Numbered from the stretch's first letter, positions 23,261-35,499 are shown. The stretch: DNA of 64,000 nucleotides from Cliona cf. orientalis (GCA_963930775.1 OZ005689.1:8072854-8136853), one strand, 5' to 3'. Numbers and translations are program-made. Notes: generated by a model from the sequence alone, not told the origin.

Positions 23261-25167
23261 TTGAGGCACAGAACAGCTGAATAATTATTGTGCTTCAAAA
23301 TTCGGTACATAAAAATGCATTCGTGAAGTTCATTCATTAATTCTAATAAGTTCTACAGCTATACTGTCGAAGTCCTTGGACCATGGGGATAGCAGAAAAC
23401 AACATGTAGTCACTGTGTCAGTAGTTTCCTCATGCAGTTCAGGGATGCAATTGTGTGCAGTTACGTACGTTCACAATACCTATATAAAATGGTCTTTACA
23501 GTCACTTGCAGGAATCTACTCATTGTCTAAGCTACAGTTCCTCACAGTTGAGTGCATACATGACAACTTGTATATACATAATAATGTTATACTACCAGTG
23601 CCTGAGTGGAATCCGACACGCATCACATTGTTTTTCTCTCCTCTTTCTGTCTAAAAAATAGCTATAGCGGGATTGCTCTTACTACACACACTCACACTGC
23701 ATTATTACACTTCAGCATCATAAATTACAGTAATAACAATAATGTTGAACATGATAAGTGACATGTAATAAACAATATGATAGTCATGTAATAAACACTA
23801 CATTTTGATAATAATTATTAATGTACACATCATCATAGCAAACATCAATGTTTATTTTATAGCATCAAGTGCAATAAACACAACATATTTCTATCTGATC
23901 TAGGTACTGTACGCATGCATGCACTTGATACGCATGGCTACTTATTAGTGACACAGATAACGTCACTAATCAAAACATTATGAATAAATGTGGTGCACAT
24001 CATTGCACATCAACATCATATTAATTTTGAGAAATCGATTATCTGCATGCATGCACCAATGCTTAAAACTGTAGTATGTTGCAATTGTATGAATTTTGTG
24101 GTCACTCATGCACTCAAGCAATTAATTGAAGCTGATGCAAGAGAAGACAAATTTCGTTTCATTCCACAACCCACACCCCAAGGATGCAGGTTGCAGAATT
24201 GGACAAAATTATTGTTCTTCCCGGCTTAATTCCTGATTATTCATAAAATTAATTATAATGATTGAATCCTCGACCTAACTAGTATCATTGAACAACATAA
24301 TAAAAATGTAGTTGAACTGACCATAGCAGTAACTCACCCAATTCCTGCATGCCCGATGTGCTGTACCTAGTATACTGTACGTGTCTAGGTTTCGGCCAAT
24401 GCCAGGCCTCATCAGCAGCACTGTGGACTTCTCCAGATAGTCTCAGCTTAAAAGCCAGGGTTGAGACTGATAACTGTGAGTGCCAAGTTGAACCAGGGGC
24501 AGGTCATGTCTGTGTGCACATTGCATGGGGTATTATTATTATTATTATCCTTCGATATGCCTTAATTCTGTCCCATGCATGAGTGATTGTATTAGCTAGA
24601 ATGGAAGGGGATAGTTTATAAATTTCTTTTACGGCGCTATCATATCACTGGCTAGGTGCCGTATTTACTTCCATGCTGTGTTGTCACTCTTGTAAGTAGC
24701 TATACGAAACTGTCACAGGTAGTTTATAACAATTTACTGGGCTGCATGCATGCAATTTTTCCAAAGGAATGGCAGATCGAACACAATTTACTCTAAAAGT
24801 TATTTTAATCTTTAATCTATTGATAATGCATTATTATGATTAACTTCCTGTTCTTTGTTTCTTAAATAATAATTTTGCGCCATCTATTGTTCAAAGCACT
24901 TTGCGCAACCGGCCCTATTGTTTCTATACTTACACATGTGAGCATGCAGTCAAGTGCATGTCATTATTATCAATAAAAAGTAGTAGCTATAAATACAAAG
25001 ACATCCTCATAATTATACATGTAGAGGAGTTCAACTAGCTGTGATAATAATTAATATTTTTTGGACACAGACTCACTGTAACCTACCAGTAATACATGGT
25101 CACTGAAGAGAATGCTTGTCCCCATGCATCCCTATGTATTCCGATCTTTTCAATGTTGTTATTACAT

Positions 25168-25507
25168 AATAATAACTAGAGCTCTGTAGAGCACATACCC
25201 CACGCACTGAGCTGCCTATTCACGGCCTTTACCTACATATGCAAAATAGTTGTGCGCATGAGCAGAAAGCACATGGCCTGGTGTGGGTATGGTCGATAGG
25301 CGGGTCAGAAAAACGCAATGTTTACGACGCTCGTGGGCTTTGCCAAACGATTAGAGGCATAATGGAGCCAGTTGTTCGACGATTCCCTATGTTTATGAGT
25401 CACTCAGATGCCTGGATCTTCAGATCTGGCGATTTTTGTGTTGACGACAGACGACAGACAGATAAACCGATTGCTTTACCCCTTGCTGCACATGCGCGCG
25501 TGGGGTA
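25168..25507 (+). repeat. Dispersed repeat R2 with TACCCCACGC/GCGTGGGGTA ends
   Basis: AACTAGAGCTCTGTAGAGCA leads into TACCCCACGC; the far end reads GCATGTGCGCG-like DNA closing GCGTGGGGTAA, an inverted repeat. A CGACAGACGACAGACAG run lies near the right end. It is the same family as 2200-2607 and, inverted, 40133-40670. It is absent from unit 2 at the matching place. Confidence 0.65.
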
Positions 25508-26018
25508 ATTATATCCTCCTGCTTTCTGTATTTTGTATTATGCATGGAATATTATCTATAGCCAGAGACATTATATCCATGCAGGAGTATCGGCAGTAAT
25601 GGGAGAAGCTATAATTAATAGTGTGCTATAATAAGTGCATTCAAGTTCCATTAGTGACAAACCACAGGTACACTATACTGTATACTAATCTATACTAATC
25701 TAATTATAAGTTGTATGCATGCAGGTGGTTACAGCTGGATGGTGTTTATCTTGAATACAGTCTGTCCAGGTTCCATCCCAAAATTTTATGTTTGCAAATT
25801 TTTCAGCAAACGGCTCTCAAAGATACAGCTGTTTATCTGCCGATACAAGTATTCTAATGTTTTCAGCCAACTGCTGTCTATTTCAAAAAAGATAGCTAAA
25901 GCTGTTTATCTGCTGGCAAGTTTTCAAAACATTTGGTCAGGAATGGTAGACAAGTGTGTATGCAAAGTACTGGATGGCTCTCTAGTGTTGATACGTATGT
26001 CTATGGTTCGCAATAATC

Positions 26019-26440
26019 CTCTGTAGCTGCATAACATAGTAACAATGGTGCATGTGGTAAAGGTCGTCAATATTATACTGCATACACCATCCATATTCAA
26101 TGTCCCTATCGCGAACAAGGAGTCTGAGACCAACTGCCGACCTTATTGCTTCATTCAAAGACTCAAATGAACTTGCCAACACAGTACTAGTATGGCTTTC
26201 AAACGTCAGATTGGTCAGGTCGTGGATGGTGTTCTATATATAGCATAGCGGAGACTAGCTATATTTACATACAGGATTATGTAAGCCACTAGATTAGTTA
26301 GACCAGCTATACTTATCAGAGAAAGTAGCATGCAGCTTACAATGTCATGCTTTCAAGACTCTAAAAGTTCCATTGAGACCCTGAATTTTCTAATTACCTC
26401 ATAGATTACATAATGTTTCGTCATAGATAGCACCATAATT
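26019..26440 (+). repeat. Dispersed repeat R1 (unit 1 copy)
   Basis: Carries GTGCATGTGGTAAAGGTCGT, GTCTGAGACCAACTGCCGA, GGATTATGTAAGCC and CAGAGAAAGTAGCA in the order seen in the best copy at 56224-56698. It is strongly diverged and its terminal CCCCAGTA is damaged. Related copies lie at 38646-39190 and 60958-61366, truncated ones at 33830-33985 and 52728-52880, and an inverted one at 28667-29528. Confidence 0.7.
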
Positions 26441-26968
26441 AAGGTGGCAATTAGTGCACGTGGCTTTCGTGGACTTAGCTACTCAGTACCCATTAGTGTA
26501 TGTATGATGTACAATGTAGAACCAGCATGATCCTTGAAAATCACACCTGCAAACAGTCAAGATTATCTATCCATAAAAATTTGACATTATCCTTCTTGTT
26601 ACTTCATAATCCCAGAACTCCTATACAATGAATGTCATGTATTAAATTCACATCACACAAATTATGTCATAATTTTCTTGTTTTGTGACTATAGAGCCCC
26701 ATCTACATTATCTATAAATGGGTCTGATCAAGAAATTTCCTGCCATGCAAGTATTTCAAAATGTGTGTGGTTAAAGATGCATCTGTCCTAATTCCAAAAA
26801 AGTATTTATACTCATTAATTAGTGGTGATTAATAACATTAAGAAGGAACTTCATTCTCTCATACTACAAATATAATAACTAATTATAACTTATCAATAGT
26901 ATCATTGCATGAACGGGCATTTTAAGACGAAATACATAGTGTAAAACAAAAAAATCTATGGCAATTTC

Positions 26969-27304
26969 CATAGTTGCCAAGTTTATAAGAGGAGAAACCG
27001 GGACAAAGTAGAAAATAGTATTAACGCGCGCGAAGCGCGCGCGAAAATTTACGGACCACGCCCACTTTTGGTCGACCACACCCACTTTCGGACGATCGTG
27101 TACTGCCACACCCACTAAACATCGAGATATACGGACTGAAATTCGATAATATACTGAGTTTATGCTTGTGCCACACCTCCATTTGTACAATCGAGCTGGA
27201 TATTCCGGGACAATGCTGCAAAATCAGATAAACCGGGACACAACCGGGACATAGGGCCGAATTCCGGGACTGTCCCGACCAAACCGGGACACTTGGCAAC
27301 TATG
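26969..27304. mobile_element. 336-bp MITE with CATAGTTGCCAAGT ends
   Basis: Starts CATAGTTGCCAAGT and ends with its reverse complement ACTTGGCAACTATG. It is flanked by AATTTC on both sides. Units 2 and 4 (about 34320 and 53620) have the flanks joined without it. It contains GCGCGCGAAGCGCGCGC and repeated ACCGGGACA words. No transposase. Confidence 0.8.
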
Positions 27305-28252
27305 AATTTCCTGTGCGTAATTAGAAATACGTGATCATGCAACGCTGACAAAGCTGAGGGACCGTTAATATTGGGAATTTTTATTGTATATTACTATACG
27401 TACATGTAGCTTGTTTGTACATGTATAACATTATGGAGTACTAATGCACTGCATGTTATTGTAGTGAAGTCCCTCAACGTCTGTGCCTTGTATACATGTA
27501 CTTGATACTACATTTGTAAGGATCATTGTTTAACAAGACCGCTCAATATTTCCATATTACATGACATGTATTGTTAGGTTTACAGAGTTATGTACACGTA
27601 ATGTACTCCTGGTAATGTTTATTGGCATGTATAATGCTAGTACACACAGCAGCCATCAAAGCGACATTGCATGCTTAGCCTAGTGCACGTATACACCAGG
27701 CATGCTCTGACAATGTCATCTGTTCCTTAGAATTGGCAGCCGGAGAATGCTACAACAATAATATTATTGGCAGCTAGTGCTCGTAAACATCCACTAGTTG
27801 TATAAACTCACGAGTACTACGTTAGCAGAGCATTAGGTTAAGCACCAGTTGCGTAAGTATCATGTTTATGCTAATAAAACGCATGATCCAATTCGTGCAA
27901 GAAAATTCTCGTTCTAGGATTTTTCATAGTGTATCTTAATGGAGCGTGTGACAACCTTTACCAGAAAATTGCGCAAAATTTAAAATCTTAATTATTATTT
28001 TTAGCTTGCATTCTATTAGCATAAACACGGTATCCCATAATAGTACCGCCATACATTGTATTGAATTAAATTCGGTGGTTGGAGCCATGGAAACAGATCA
28101 AATATGGCAATTACGTGGTATATATGATATATATTACTACAAGACATATGGGGGAGTTTTAATTTGGCAGTTTCTCAGCTAAAGCATCAAATCCCTGCCA
28201 AATTATCTGGCAATAGGGTGATATAATATTATTATCATTCTACAGCTAAGTT

Positions 28253-28648
28253 ACGTCCAGAGTCCCAATTAGAAAAAAACTATTCGGCCGACCGATGAGG
28301 TAATTGTGATGTAAAATATGATGTAAAATATGACGAAAATGCGGTTAAGACTGTTTCAAAATGTTTAGCACGCATGAAAGCTTGTTGGGGCCCAGAATTC
28401 GAGCCTAGCGTAGAAGACATCGTGGACTATCCGATGATATCCTTATGGCGTTTCTCTCAGTTCGCTTTCTCTAGCGAGCTCGCTTTCAGGGCAGGGGGAT
28501 TTCCCTATTCAGTCGAGCACGTGGCAGATGAAGGTCAACCGGCTCAAGCCGCGCCCCAATATTGTACTCGTATACGGAGCATGCGCGGTTTGTCAATGTG
28601 TCCTAGTTCGAATTTATGGCGGCTTATTCATGAGGGACTCTGGACGTA
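28253..28648. mobile_element. 395-bp MITE with TACGTCCAGAGTCCC ends
   Basis: Begins TACGTCCAGAGTCCC and ends GGGACTCTGGACGTA. A second copy, reversed, lies at 56703-57078 with the same ends. A 91-codon frame inside starts at an arbitrary ATG, and its counterpart in the second copy is disrupted, so I do not call it a gene. In both copies repeat R1 abuts the same end. Confidence 0.8.
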
Positions 28649-28679
28649 GTCTCCAAGTTGTTCATTACATCCCCAGTAT

Positions 28680-28990
28680 CAGGAGTAGATTAGATAGGAG
28701 TGTTGAACTGCATACAACAGTGTTCCGGTAGGATGACGTAGTAGTATGGCTTGTAATGAAACCAAGCTGTACCTCCCAGTTTATACAGTGACACAGCCAG
28801 TCTCACACTGCTGTGGGTGAGGGCACAGCTGCATCTAGTGAGCCATGGCAACCACAGGTATGAGTTTACATAACACCTACTTAAGCTACACAGCATGAGG
28901 CACTGATTACTATTTTGCTTGCGTCATCCTACCGGAATGCTATACAGGCTTCTGTATGGGAGTTCAACACTCCTATCTAATCTACTCCTG
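28680..28990. mobile_element. 311-bp MITE with 7-bp target duplication
   Basis: Inverted ends CAGGAGTAGATTAGATAGGA and its complement continue inward for about 50 bp (AGTGTTGAACT..., CCGGTAGGATGACG). CCAGTAT occurs on each side (28673-28679, 28991-28997). The copy of R1 at 56 kb has an intact CATCCCCAGTATAAA, which is the empty site. Ends starting CAG with a 7-8 bp duplication would suit hAT-like elements. Confidence 0.85.
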
Positions 28991-29100
28991 CCAGTATAAA
29001 TTTACTTTTTGCGGTTATTAGGTAATTATGTTGTAATTATGATGTAACCTATGTCGTCATAGTGCTAAAATTCAGAGCCTTTACAGAACACTTCTGAGAC

Positions 29101-29158
29101 TAGCCTCGTCCCCAGGCCCTTTCTCCTCCTCCCCTCAAAGGGCCTGGGGACGAGGCTA
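29101..29158. mobile_element. 58-bp foldback element with 9-bp target duplication
   Basis: TAGCCTCGTCCCCAGGCCC and its complement surround an 18-nt loop region. TTCTGAGAC is duplicated on both sides (29092-29100, 29159-29167). The uninterrupted relative at about 56585 reads GGTCTCAGAAGTGTT on the plus strand, the empty site. Same family as 23198-23260. Confidence 0.85.
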
Positions 29159-31040
29159 TTCTGAGACCTGAAAATCCACAGAATCATATATTAACTTACA
29201 TACATATCCAGCGAATACATTAAAAGCTGAGTGCTACTTTCTCCGACAAGTAATGCCAGCCGAACTTCACGCGTTCTCTTGGCTGACGTAATCCTGTGGA
29301 TAAATAAAGCTAGCCTTGCGCTATTTATAGCACGCGTCATGCCACGACCGATCTGAAGTTCGGAAGCTGTACTGTGCTGTCGAGTTCATCTCCTTTGATT
29401 GAAGCATCGAAACTCGAAGTCGAAAGTTGATCTTAGACTCCATCTCTGCGATTGAGGCCCCGGCATCGATGTGTGTATTGACGACCTTTACCACATGCAC
29501 CATTAGAACTATGCAGCCACTGGGGATGTGGTCAAGGGTTCATATCAAATTAAATTGAGAGCTTGATCCATCCCTGAAGAAAATTCAAAGTTCTTCCTTA
29601 TGTTTTGCTTATCAACACGTGACATTTCCTCATATAAATTTCCTACACATCAATTAGGCTGATAGGGTGGATTATATTAATGTTTTGTAAACAACTTTCT
29701 TATATCCTCAGTCAGTTGAGTATAATAATTATTGTAGATCAGAAACATATATTATATATCATATCATAGCGGCAAATGTTTTAGAGATCCAATTATGCAG
29801 CTTGATCATTGGCTAACCACCAAAATTAATTAAACAAAATAATAAGCACGATATGATTGTATAGACTAGTATAATTATAATCAAGTGAGTCTGTGAAATT
29901 AAACAGAGAAGACTGGTCTTCTGTGTGCAGTTTGGATAGCACAAAAATTCTCTACTAGCTAGAAGATAATCTGGTCATGCAGCTAAATCCACTCTAGTTT
30001 CAATGGAGAAGCTGAGGTCATAGTAATTTTTATGATATAGCTATAGTCTAAGAGAGATAGGACACCATGCACCCTGAAAGTATAGTCAAACACTGCATGG
30101 GTTTAAGTGGATGAACACTGTAAATCCATTTGCCACCTGTTTGTAACCTAGCAACATCAACAATATAATGACACTTAATGGACTGCACTTGAGACACTAC
30201 TATATTATATGAATCCCTGGGAGCTGCTAGTCTTCATTATACTATTATGCAAAAGAGACCATTTGTAGTACTATTACAAATTTATTGTATGTGGAGTACC
30301 ACTATACTGTTTTATTGTTACTGTTGTAAGTTGTGCATGGTCTAGTCTGGCCATTGTCCCCAGCTCTCCTTATAGAGACAATAAACCTCAGCATAATGAA
30401 TAGGGTGGGTTGCAATGAGAACCACACTAAAATCCCTAGCTACTAATTAGTGTGGGGCTTGGTCAGGCTGGTCCCAATTATATACTGGGAGAGTTCAAAC
30501 CATATTAGGATGTTATTTGTCTATCTGGTGGGAAACAACTTAGTTGGGGAGATTTTCCTAGCTACTAATAATTATTATTAATTTACTACTCCCTCTCCTG
30601 GATGTAACCCAATGCAAAGTAACTAATGTAGGATATACAGAGTTCTATATAATACATACAATGGAGTAAGACAAGGTAGGGAAGTCCTGCCTACACAAGT
30701 GCACAAGTACAATGTCATGTACTTGCTACTACATTTGTACTACCATCTTCCCCCAAATTTAATGGTAGTAGGTCAAACAATGGACTAATTGGATTGTCAG
30801 CAACAAATAGGGGACCTTGACCAGGACTATTACATCCCAATCCCAATCAAAAAGGGCCAACCTATGATGAAATTATGATGAAATTAGATGAAAGGTTTGT
30901 GTATCCATGACTAGTGGCATATTGACACATGTACACAACTAGTGTTTCCTCTAGGACTGAATTCAAACAGAGTGGTTATATATTAATTGAGTATCAACAT
31001 TACTATTATTATGGAATATATTATATTGGCCAAGAAGAGA

Positions 31041-34000
31041 GCTGAACAATAATACGAGTAGTTTTAAGTATTCTACTAATATGACATTGTGTAATAAAAT
31101 TTAATTATGTACATTGTTGCCATATTAACTAACATAAGGGGTCACTAATGATAAAAGTATGCTATATTAATTTTTTGCTTAACTTTAGGCATGTTAACTG
31201 GTGCATGTGTACAATATTCCTAGTTGTCAATTAGCACTGGCTATATTATAGTTGAGGCACAGAACATCTGAATACCGTAAATCGCGAATATTTCGTGTCT
31301 AAAATATTTCATGCGATAATTTTTCGCATTAAATAATTTTCGGACAAACGACCCTGTACCGCATTGTCGTTAATATTGCATGTGTATCTCGTGCGTTTAA
31401 TTTTCGTACAAGCCATGCTATCCGAAAATATTTTAACATCGAAATATTCGCGATTTACGGTAATTATCATATTATTGTGCTTCAAAATTTGGTACATAAA
31501 AATGCATTCGTGAAGTTCATTCATTTAATAAGTTCTACGACTATACGGTCGAAGTCCTTGGACCATGGGGATAGCAGAAAACAACATGTAGTCACTGTGT
31601 CAGTAGTTTCCTCATGCAGTTCAGGGATGCAATTGTGTGCAGTTACGTACGTTCACAATACCTATATAAAATGGTCTTTACAGTCACTTGCAGGAATCTA
31701 CTCATTGTCTAAGCTACAGTTCCTCACAGTTGAGTGTATACATGACAACTTGTACATACTCATGTTATTATACTACCAGTGCCTAAGTGGAATCTGACAC
31801 GCATGACATTGTTTTTCTCTCCTCTATCTGTCTAAAAGATAGCTATAGTGGGATTGCTCTTACTACACACACTCACACTGCATTATTACACTTCAGCATC
31901 ATAATGATATTATATTATTACAGTAATAACAATAATATTGAACATGATAAGTGACATGTAATAGACAATGACATTGTGATAGTCATGTAATAAACACTAC
32001 ATTTTGATAATTAATGTTCACATCATCATAGCAAACATCAATGTTTATTTTATAACATCAAGTGCAATAAACACAACATTTTTCTATCTAATCTACATAC
32101 TGTACGCATGCATGCACTTGATACGCATGGCTACTTATTAGTGACACACATAACATCACTAATCAAAACATTATGAATAAATGTGGTGTACATCAACATC
32201 ATATTAATTTTGAGAAATCGATTATCTGCATGCATGCACCAATGCTTAAAACTGTAATATGTTGCAATTGTATGAATTTTGTGGTCACTCATGCACTCAA
32301 GCAATTAATCAAAGCTGATGCAAGAGAAGACAAATTTCATTTGATTCCACAATCCACAACCCACAACCCACACCCCAAGGATGCAGGTTGCAGAATTGGA
32401 CAAAATTATTGTTCTTCCCGGCTTAATTCCTGATTATTCATAAAATTAATTATAATGATTGAATCCTCGACCTCTAACTAGTATCATTGAACAACATAAT
32501 AAAAATGTAGTTGAACTGACCGTAGCAGTAACTCACCCAATTCCTGCATGCCCGATGTGCTGTACCTAGTACACTGTACATGTCTAGGTTTCGGCCAATG
32601 CCAGGCCTCATCAGCAGCACTGTGGACTTCCTCCCTGCAGACAGTCTCAGCTTAACGGCAAGGGATCGAGGCTGATAACTGCAAGTGCCAAGTTGAACCA
32701 GGGGCAGGCCACGTCTGTGTGTACATTGCATGGGGTATTGTATTATTATTATCCTTCGATACGCCTTAATTCTGTCCTGTGAGTGATTGTATTAGCAAGA
32801 ATGGAAGGGGATAATTTCTTTTACGGTGCTATCATATCAGTGGCTAGGTGCCGTATTTACTTCCATGCTGTGTTGTCACTCCTGTAAGTAGCTATACGAA
32901 ACTGTCACAGGTAGTTTATAATAATATTTACTGGGCTGCATGCATGCAATTTTCCAAAGGAATGTCAGATCGAACACAACTCACTCTAAAAGTAACTCTA
33001 ATCTTTAATCTATTGATAATGCATTATTATAATTAACTTCCTGTTTCTTTGTTCTTAAACAATAATTTTGCGCCATCTATTATACTTTGCGCAACCGGCC
33101 CTATTGTTTCTATACTTATACATGTGAGCGTGCAGTCAAGTGCAGTTCAACTAATAATTAATATTTTTTGGATACAGACTCAACCAGTAATACAATATAC
33201 TGAGCACATGGTCACTGAAGAAAATGTGCATGCAACACAAAAGCAGCCACACTTAGCTTGTCCCCATACACCCCTATGTATTTCGGTGTTTTCAATGTTG
33301 TTATTGCATAATAATTATATCCTTGTGCTAATTGTATTTTGTATTATGGAATATTATCTATAGTCCGAGACATTATATCCATGCAGGAATATTGGCAGCA
33401 ATGGGAGAAGCTATAAAGGATAATTTAATAGTGTGCTAATAAGTGCATATTGCATTAAGTTCCATTGTGACAAACCACACATGCACTATACTGAATACTA
33501 ATCTAATTACAAAGTTGTATGCATGCAGATGGCTACAGTGGATAGTGTTTATCTTGAACACATGCAGTCAGTCCAGGTTCCATCCCAAAATTTTATGTTT
33601 GCAAATTTTTCAGCAAACTGCTCTCAAAGATATAGCTGTTTACCTGCCGATACAAGTAGTTTAATGTTTTCGGCCAACTGCTGTCTATTCCGAAAAAGAT
33701 AGCTAAAGCTGTTTATCTGCTAGCAAGTTTTCAAAAGTTTGGTCAGGAATGGTAGATAAGTAAGTGTGTATGCAAAGCACTGGATGGCTCTCTAGCGTTG
33801 ATACGTATGTCTGTGGTTTGCAATAATCCTCAGTGGCTGCATATGGGGTAGTTAGTAGCAATGGTGCATGTGGTAAAAGGTCGTCAATAATACTGCTATT
33901 ACACTATCGATATTCAATGTCCCAATCACGAACATGGAGTCTGAGACCAATTGTCGATCAATCAAAGCACATAGTATTATGATGGAAATTCAGTGGGTTT

Positions 34001-34600
34001 CATGGACAAACTACTACCCATGATTGTAATGTATAATCTGCATAATCCATGAAAATCAAACCCTATCCATGAAAATTGAATCCGTAGAAATTTCCTGCCA
34101 TACAGAATGTGCACGCGCACAGGTGAAAGATGCATCTGTAAATGTACTACTTGTAGTAATAGTCAAAAGTCATTAGTAGTAATTAACAGTATTAAGAAGG
34201 AATTTCATTCTCTCACACTACAAATACAATAGCTAATTATAATTTATCAATAGTGCTACTGAATGGACATAATTAAGACGAAATAATATTGTACTATAAA
34301 GCAGAAAACAATCTATGGAGTTTCCATGCACATGTACATGTGCATAATTAATAATACGTGACCAGTGCTGACAAATCTGAGGGACCGTTAATGTTGGGCA
34401 TTATTATTTGTATAGTATTACACAGTCATGTAGCTTGTTGTTTGTACATGCATAACATTTTAACGGTAATTGATTATGTATACGCACAGATAATATTATG
34501 ATCATGATAATGTTACATGTAGTGTTATCATTTTTTTTATGCCCAAATAGCCTTCTTTCAGCAAAATTATGTAGCTGGTAGTGAGTAGCTACAGCCTATG
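31041..34600. repeat. Segmental duplication unit 2
   Basis: Begins at GCTGAACAATAATACGAGTA, equal to unit 1 position 22779, and runs in parallel with unit 1 to about 27.5 kb equivalents. It lacks the receptor exon region and most of R1 (33830-33985). It shares that R1 truncation and several small differences with unit 4, so units 2 and 4 look like closest relatives here. No intact gene seen. Confidence 0.7.
31275..31460. mobile_element. 186-bp MITE with CCGTAAATCGCG ends and TA target
   Basis: CCGTAAATCGCGAATATTTCG and its complement end the element, flanked by TA on each side. Units 1 and 3 read CTGAATAATTATTG at this place with one TA, giving the empty site and proving the TA duplication. 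The interior is nearly palindromic and AT-rich. Confidence 0.85.
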
Positions 34601-35149
34601 CGTATACAGAGCGGATTAGCTACATGTACATGTACAGTACATTATACTCCATACATGTACAAGCTACATACTATGAACAAAAAACTCCCAAATGGTCCCT
34701 TTTCTCATAACTGGTCACATAATATAATTATGTGAAGTTCAACCAGCCATACTTACTAGAGAAAGTAGTACAAACTTTGTAAGCTATTCACTGGATACAC
34801 GCTTTTACCGATTTTCAAGTCACAGAAAGGCTTCATGGGGAGCCCTTGCGAACAAAGCTTATCTAGTGCACCTGTCCAGCATATGCCCTTACCCAACTAA
34901 CTAACAGGGGGAATGTCCCAGCATTAACATTTTTGGGTCAATTATTTGCATAAAGACAGGTAGAGCTAGACTATTCTTTCAGCGTATTTAGGCGATTTTC
35001 TGATTTATACCAGGTGGCTCAAAAATCAAAAGCCCCACTCTAAGGCAATGTCAACAAGTCCTTTCCCCCACCTGGAGTATAATCAAGTTTGACAGGTGCA
35101 TAGCAACATAGGCAGTCAGGATGTAATGGTCTACTGTCAACCTTTTCGC

Positions 35150-35312
35150 CCGACGACCTTTACCCACACGCGAGTGGATAGAGTAGGCAAAGGTCGTCGG
35201 GCAAAAGTTGTAACGAAGCTAGTCTGTTGACCGACGACCTTTACCCGCTCTATCCACATAGAGTAGGTAAAGGTCGCTGGGGCGAGTGAGCGAGCGAAGC
35301 GAGCTCACTCCT
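35150..35312. repeat. GACGACCTTTACC hairpin cluster (unit 3)
   Basis: CGACGACCTTTACCCA and its inverse occur twice each (35151, 35199, 35239, 35267), making two adjacent imperfect hairpins with GAGCGAGCGAAGCGAGC at the right end. The unit 1 counterpart is 22394-22540 and sits in the last intron of receptor C. Confidence 0.7.
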
Positions 35313-35467
35313 ACTAAACAAGGTTTGATCATGATTGATGCCCCATCACAGAATTAGAGTGTGAGTCAATATCGATATTGACGGGAATGTTAGTAAATTT
35401 TATTAAAGTCGTTAATGTTTAGAATGTGGACTATTAATTAAAGTGATTTTTTTGAATATTTTATACA

Positions 35468-35499
35468 GTGAGGACGACGAACTTAAAGTTGATCCTTAA
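35468..35499 (+). pseudogene. Orphan copy of receptor C last coding exon
   Basis: After TTTTATACAG the text reads TGAGGACGACGAACTTAAAG and continues to GATCCTTAA. Joined in the phase used by receptor C it would code DEDDELKVDP and a stop. The live exon in C codes DDELEVDP with silent and one E/K difference. No other receptor exon lies upstream in unit 3, so this is a stranded duplicate. The acceptor and frame remain intact. Confidence 0.7.

Larger units (their letters stand above)
28667..29528 (-). repeat. Dispersed repeat R1, inverted, with two nested insertions
   Basis: Reverse complement of 56224-56698. It is interrupted by a 311-bp MITE (28680-28990) inside its terminal repeat and by a 58-bp foldback (29101-29158). 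The uninterrupted copy at 56 kb supplies both empty sites. Outer R1 ends read ACATCCCCAGTA. The motif GACGACCTTTACC lies at 29480. Confidence 0.8.
22040..31040. repeat. Segmental duplication unit 1
   Basis: The first of four diverged copies. It starts inside the last intron of receptor C (GGGAGCCCTTGCG) and includes C's last exon and poly(A) signal. It then runs through blocks that recur in the same order at 31041-34600, 34835-47200 and 50225-63240. Examples are the block with GTCGAAGTCCTTGG (23369), that with CATGCCCGATGTGCTG (24348) and that with TTGCGCAACCGGCCC (24902). Frames in it are repeated with disruptions in the other copies and are not taken as genes. It ends at an abrupt join to unit 2. 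Confidence 0.75.

Noticed and set aside
23376-23654. 92-codon frame repeated at 31477-31797
   Set aside because: It is a shared block of the segmental duplication. The end differs by frame in each copy and unit 3 breaks it (36425-36620), so it is probably not protein coding.
25715-26026. 103-codon frame with relatives at 33443, 38251 and 52211
   Set aside because: Each duplicated unit has a different frame and length over the same DNA, with indels not in threes. No splice or start conservation.
28374-28649. 91-codon open frame on the plus strand
   Set aside because: It lies wholly inside the TACGTCC MITE and runs into its terminal repeat. The second copy at 56.7-57.1 kb does not keep the frame.
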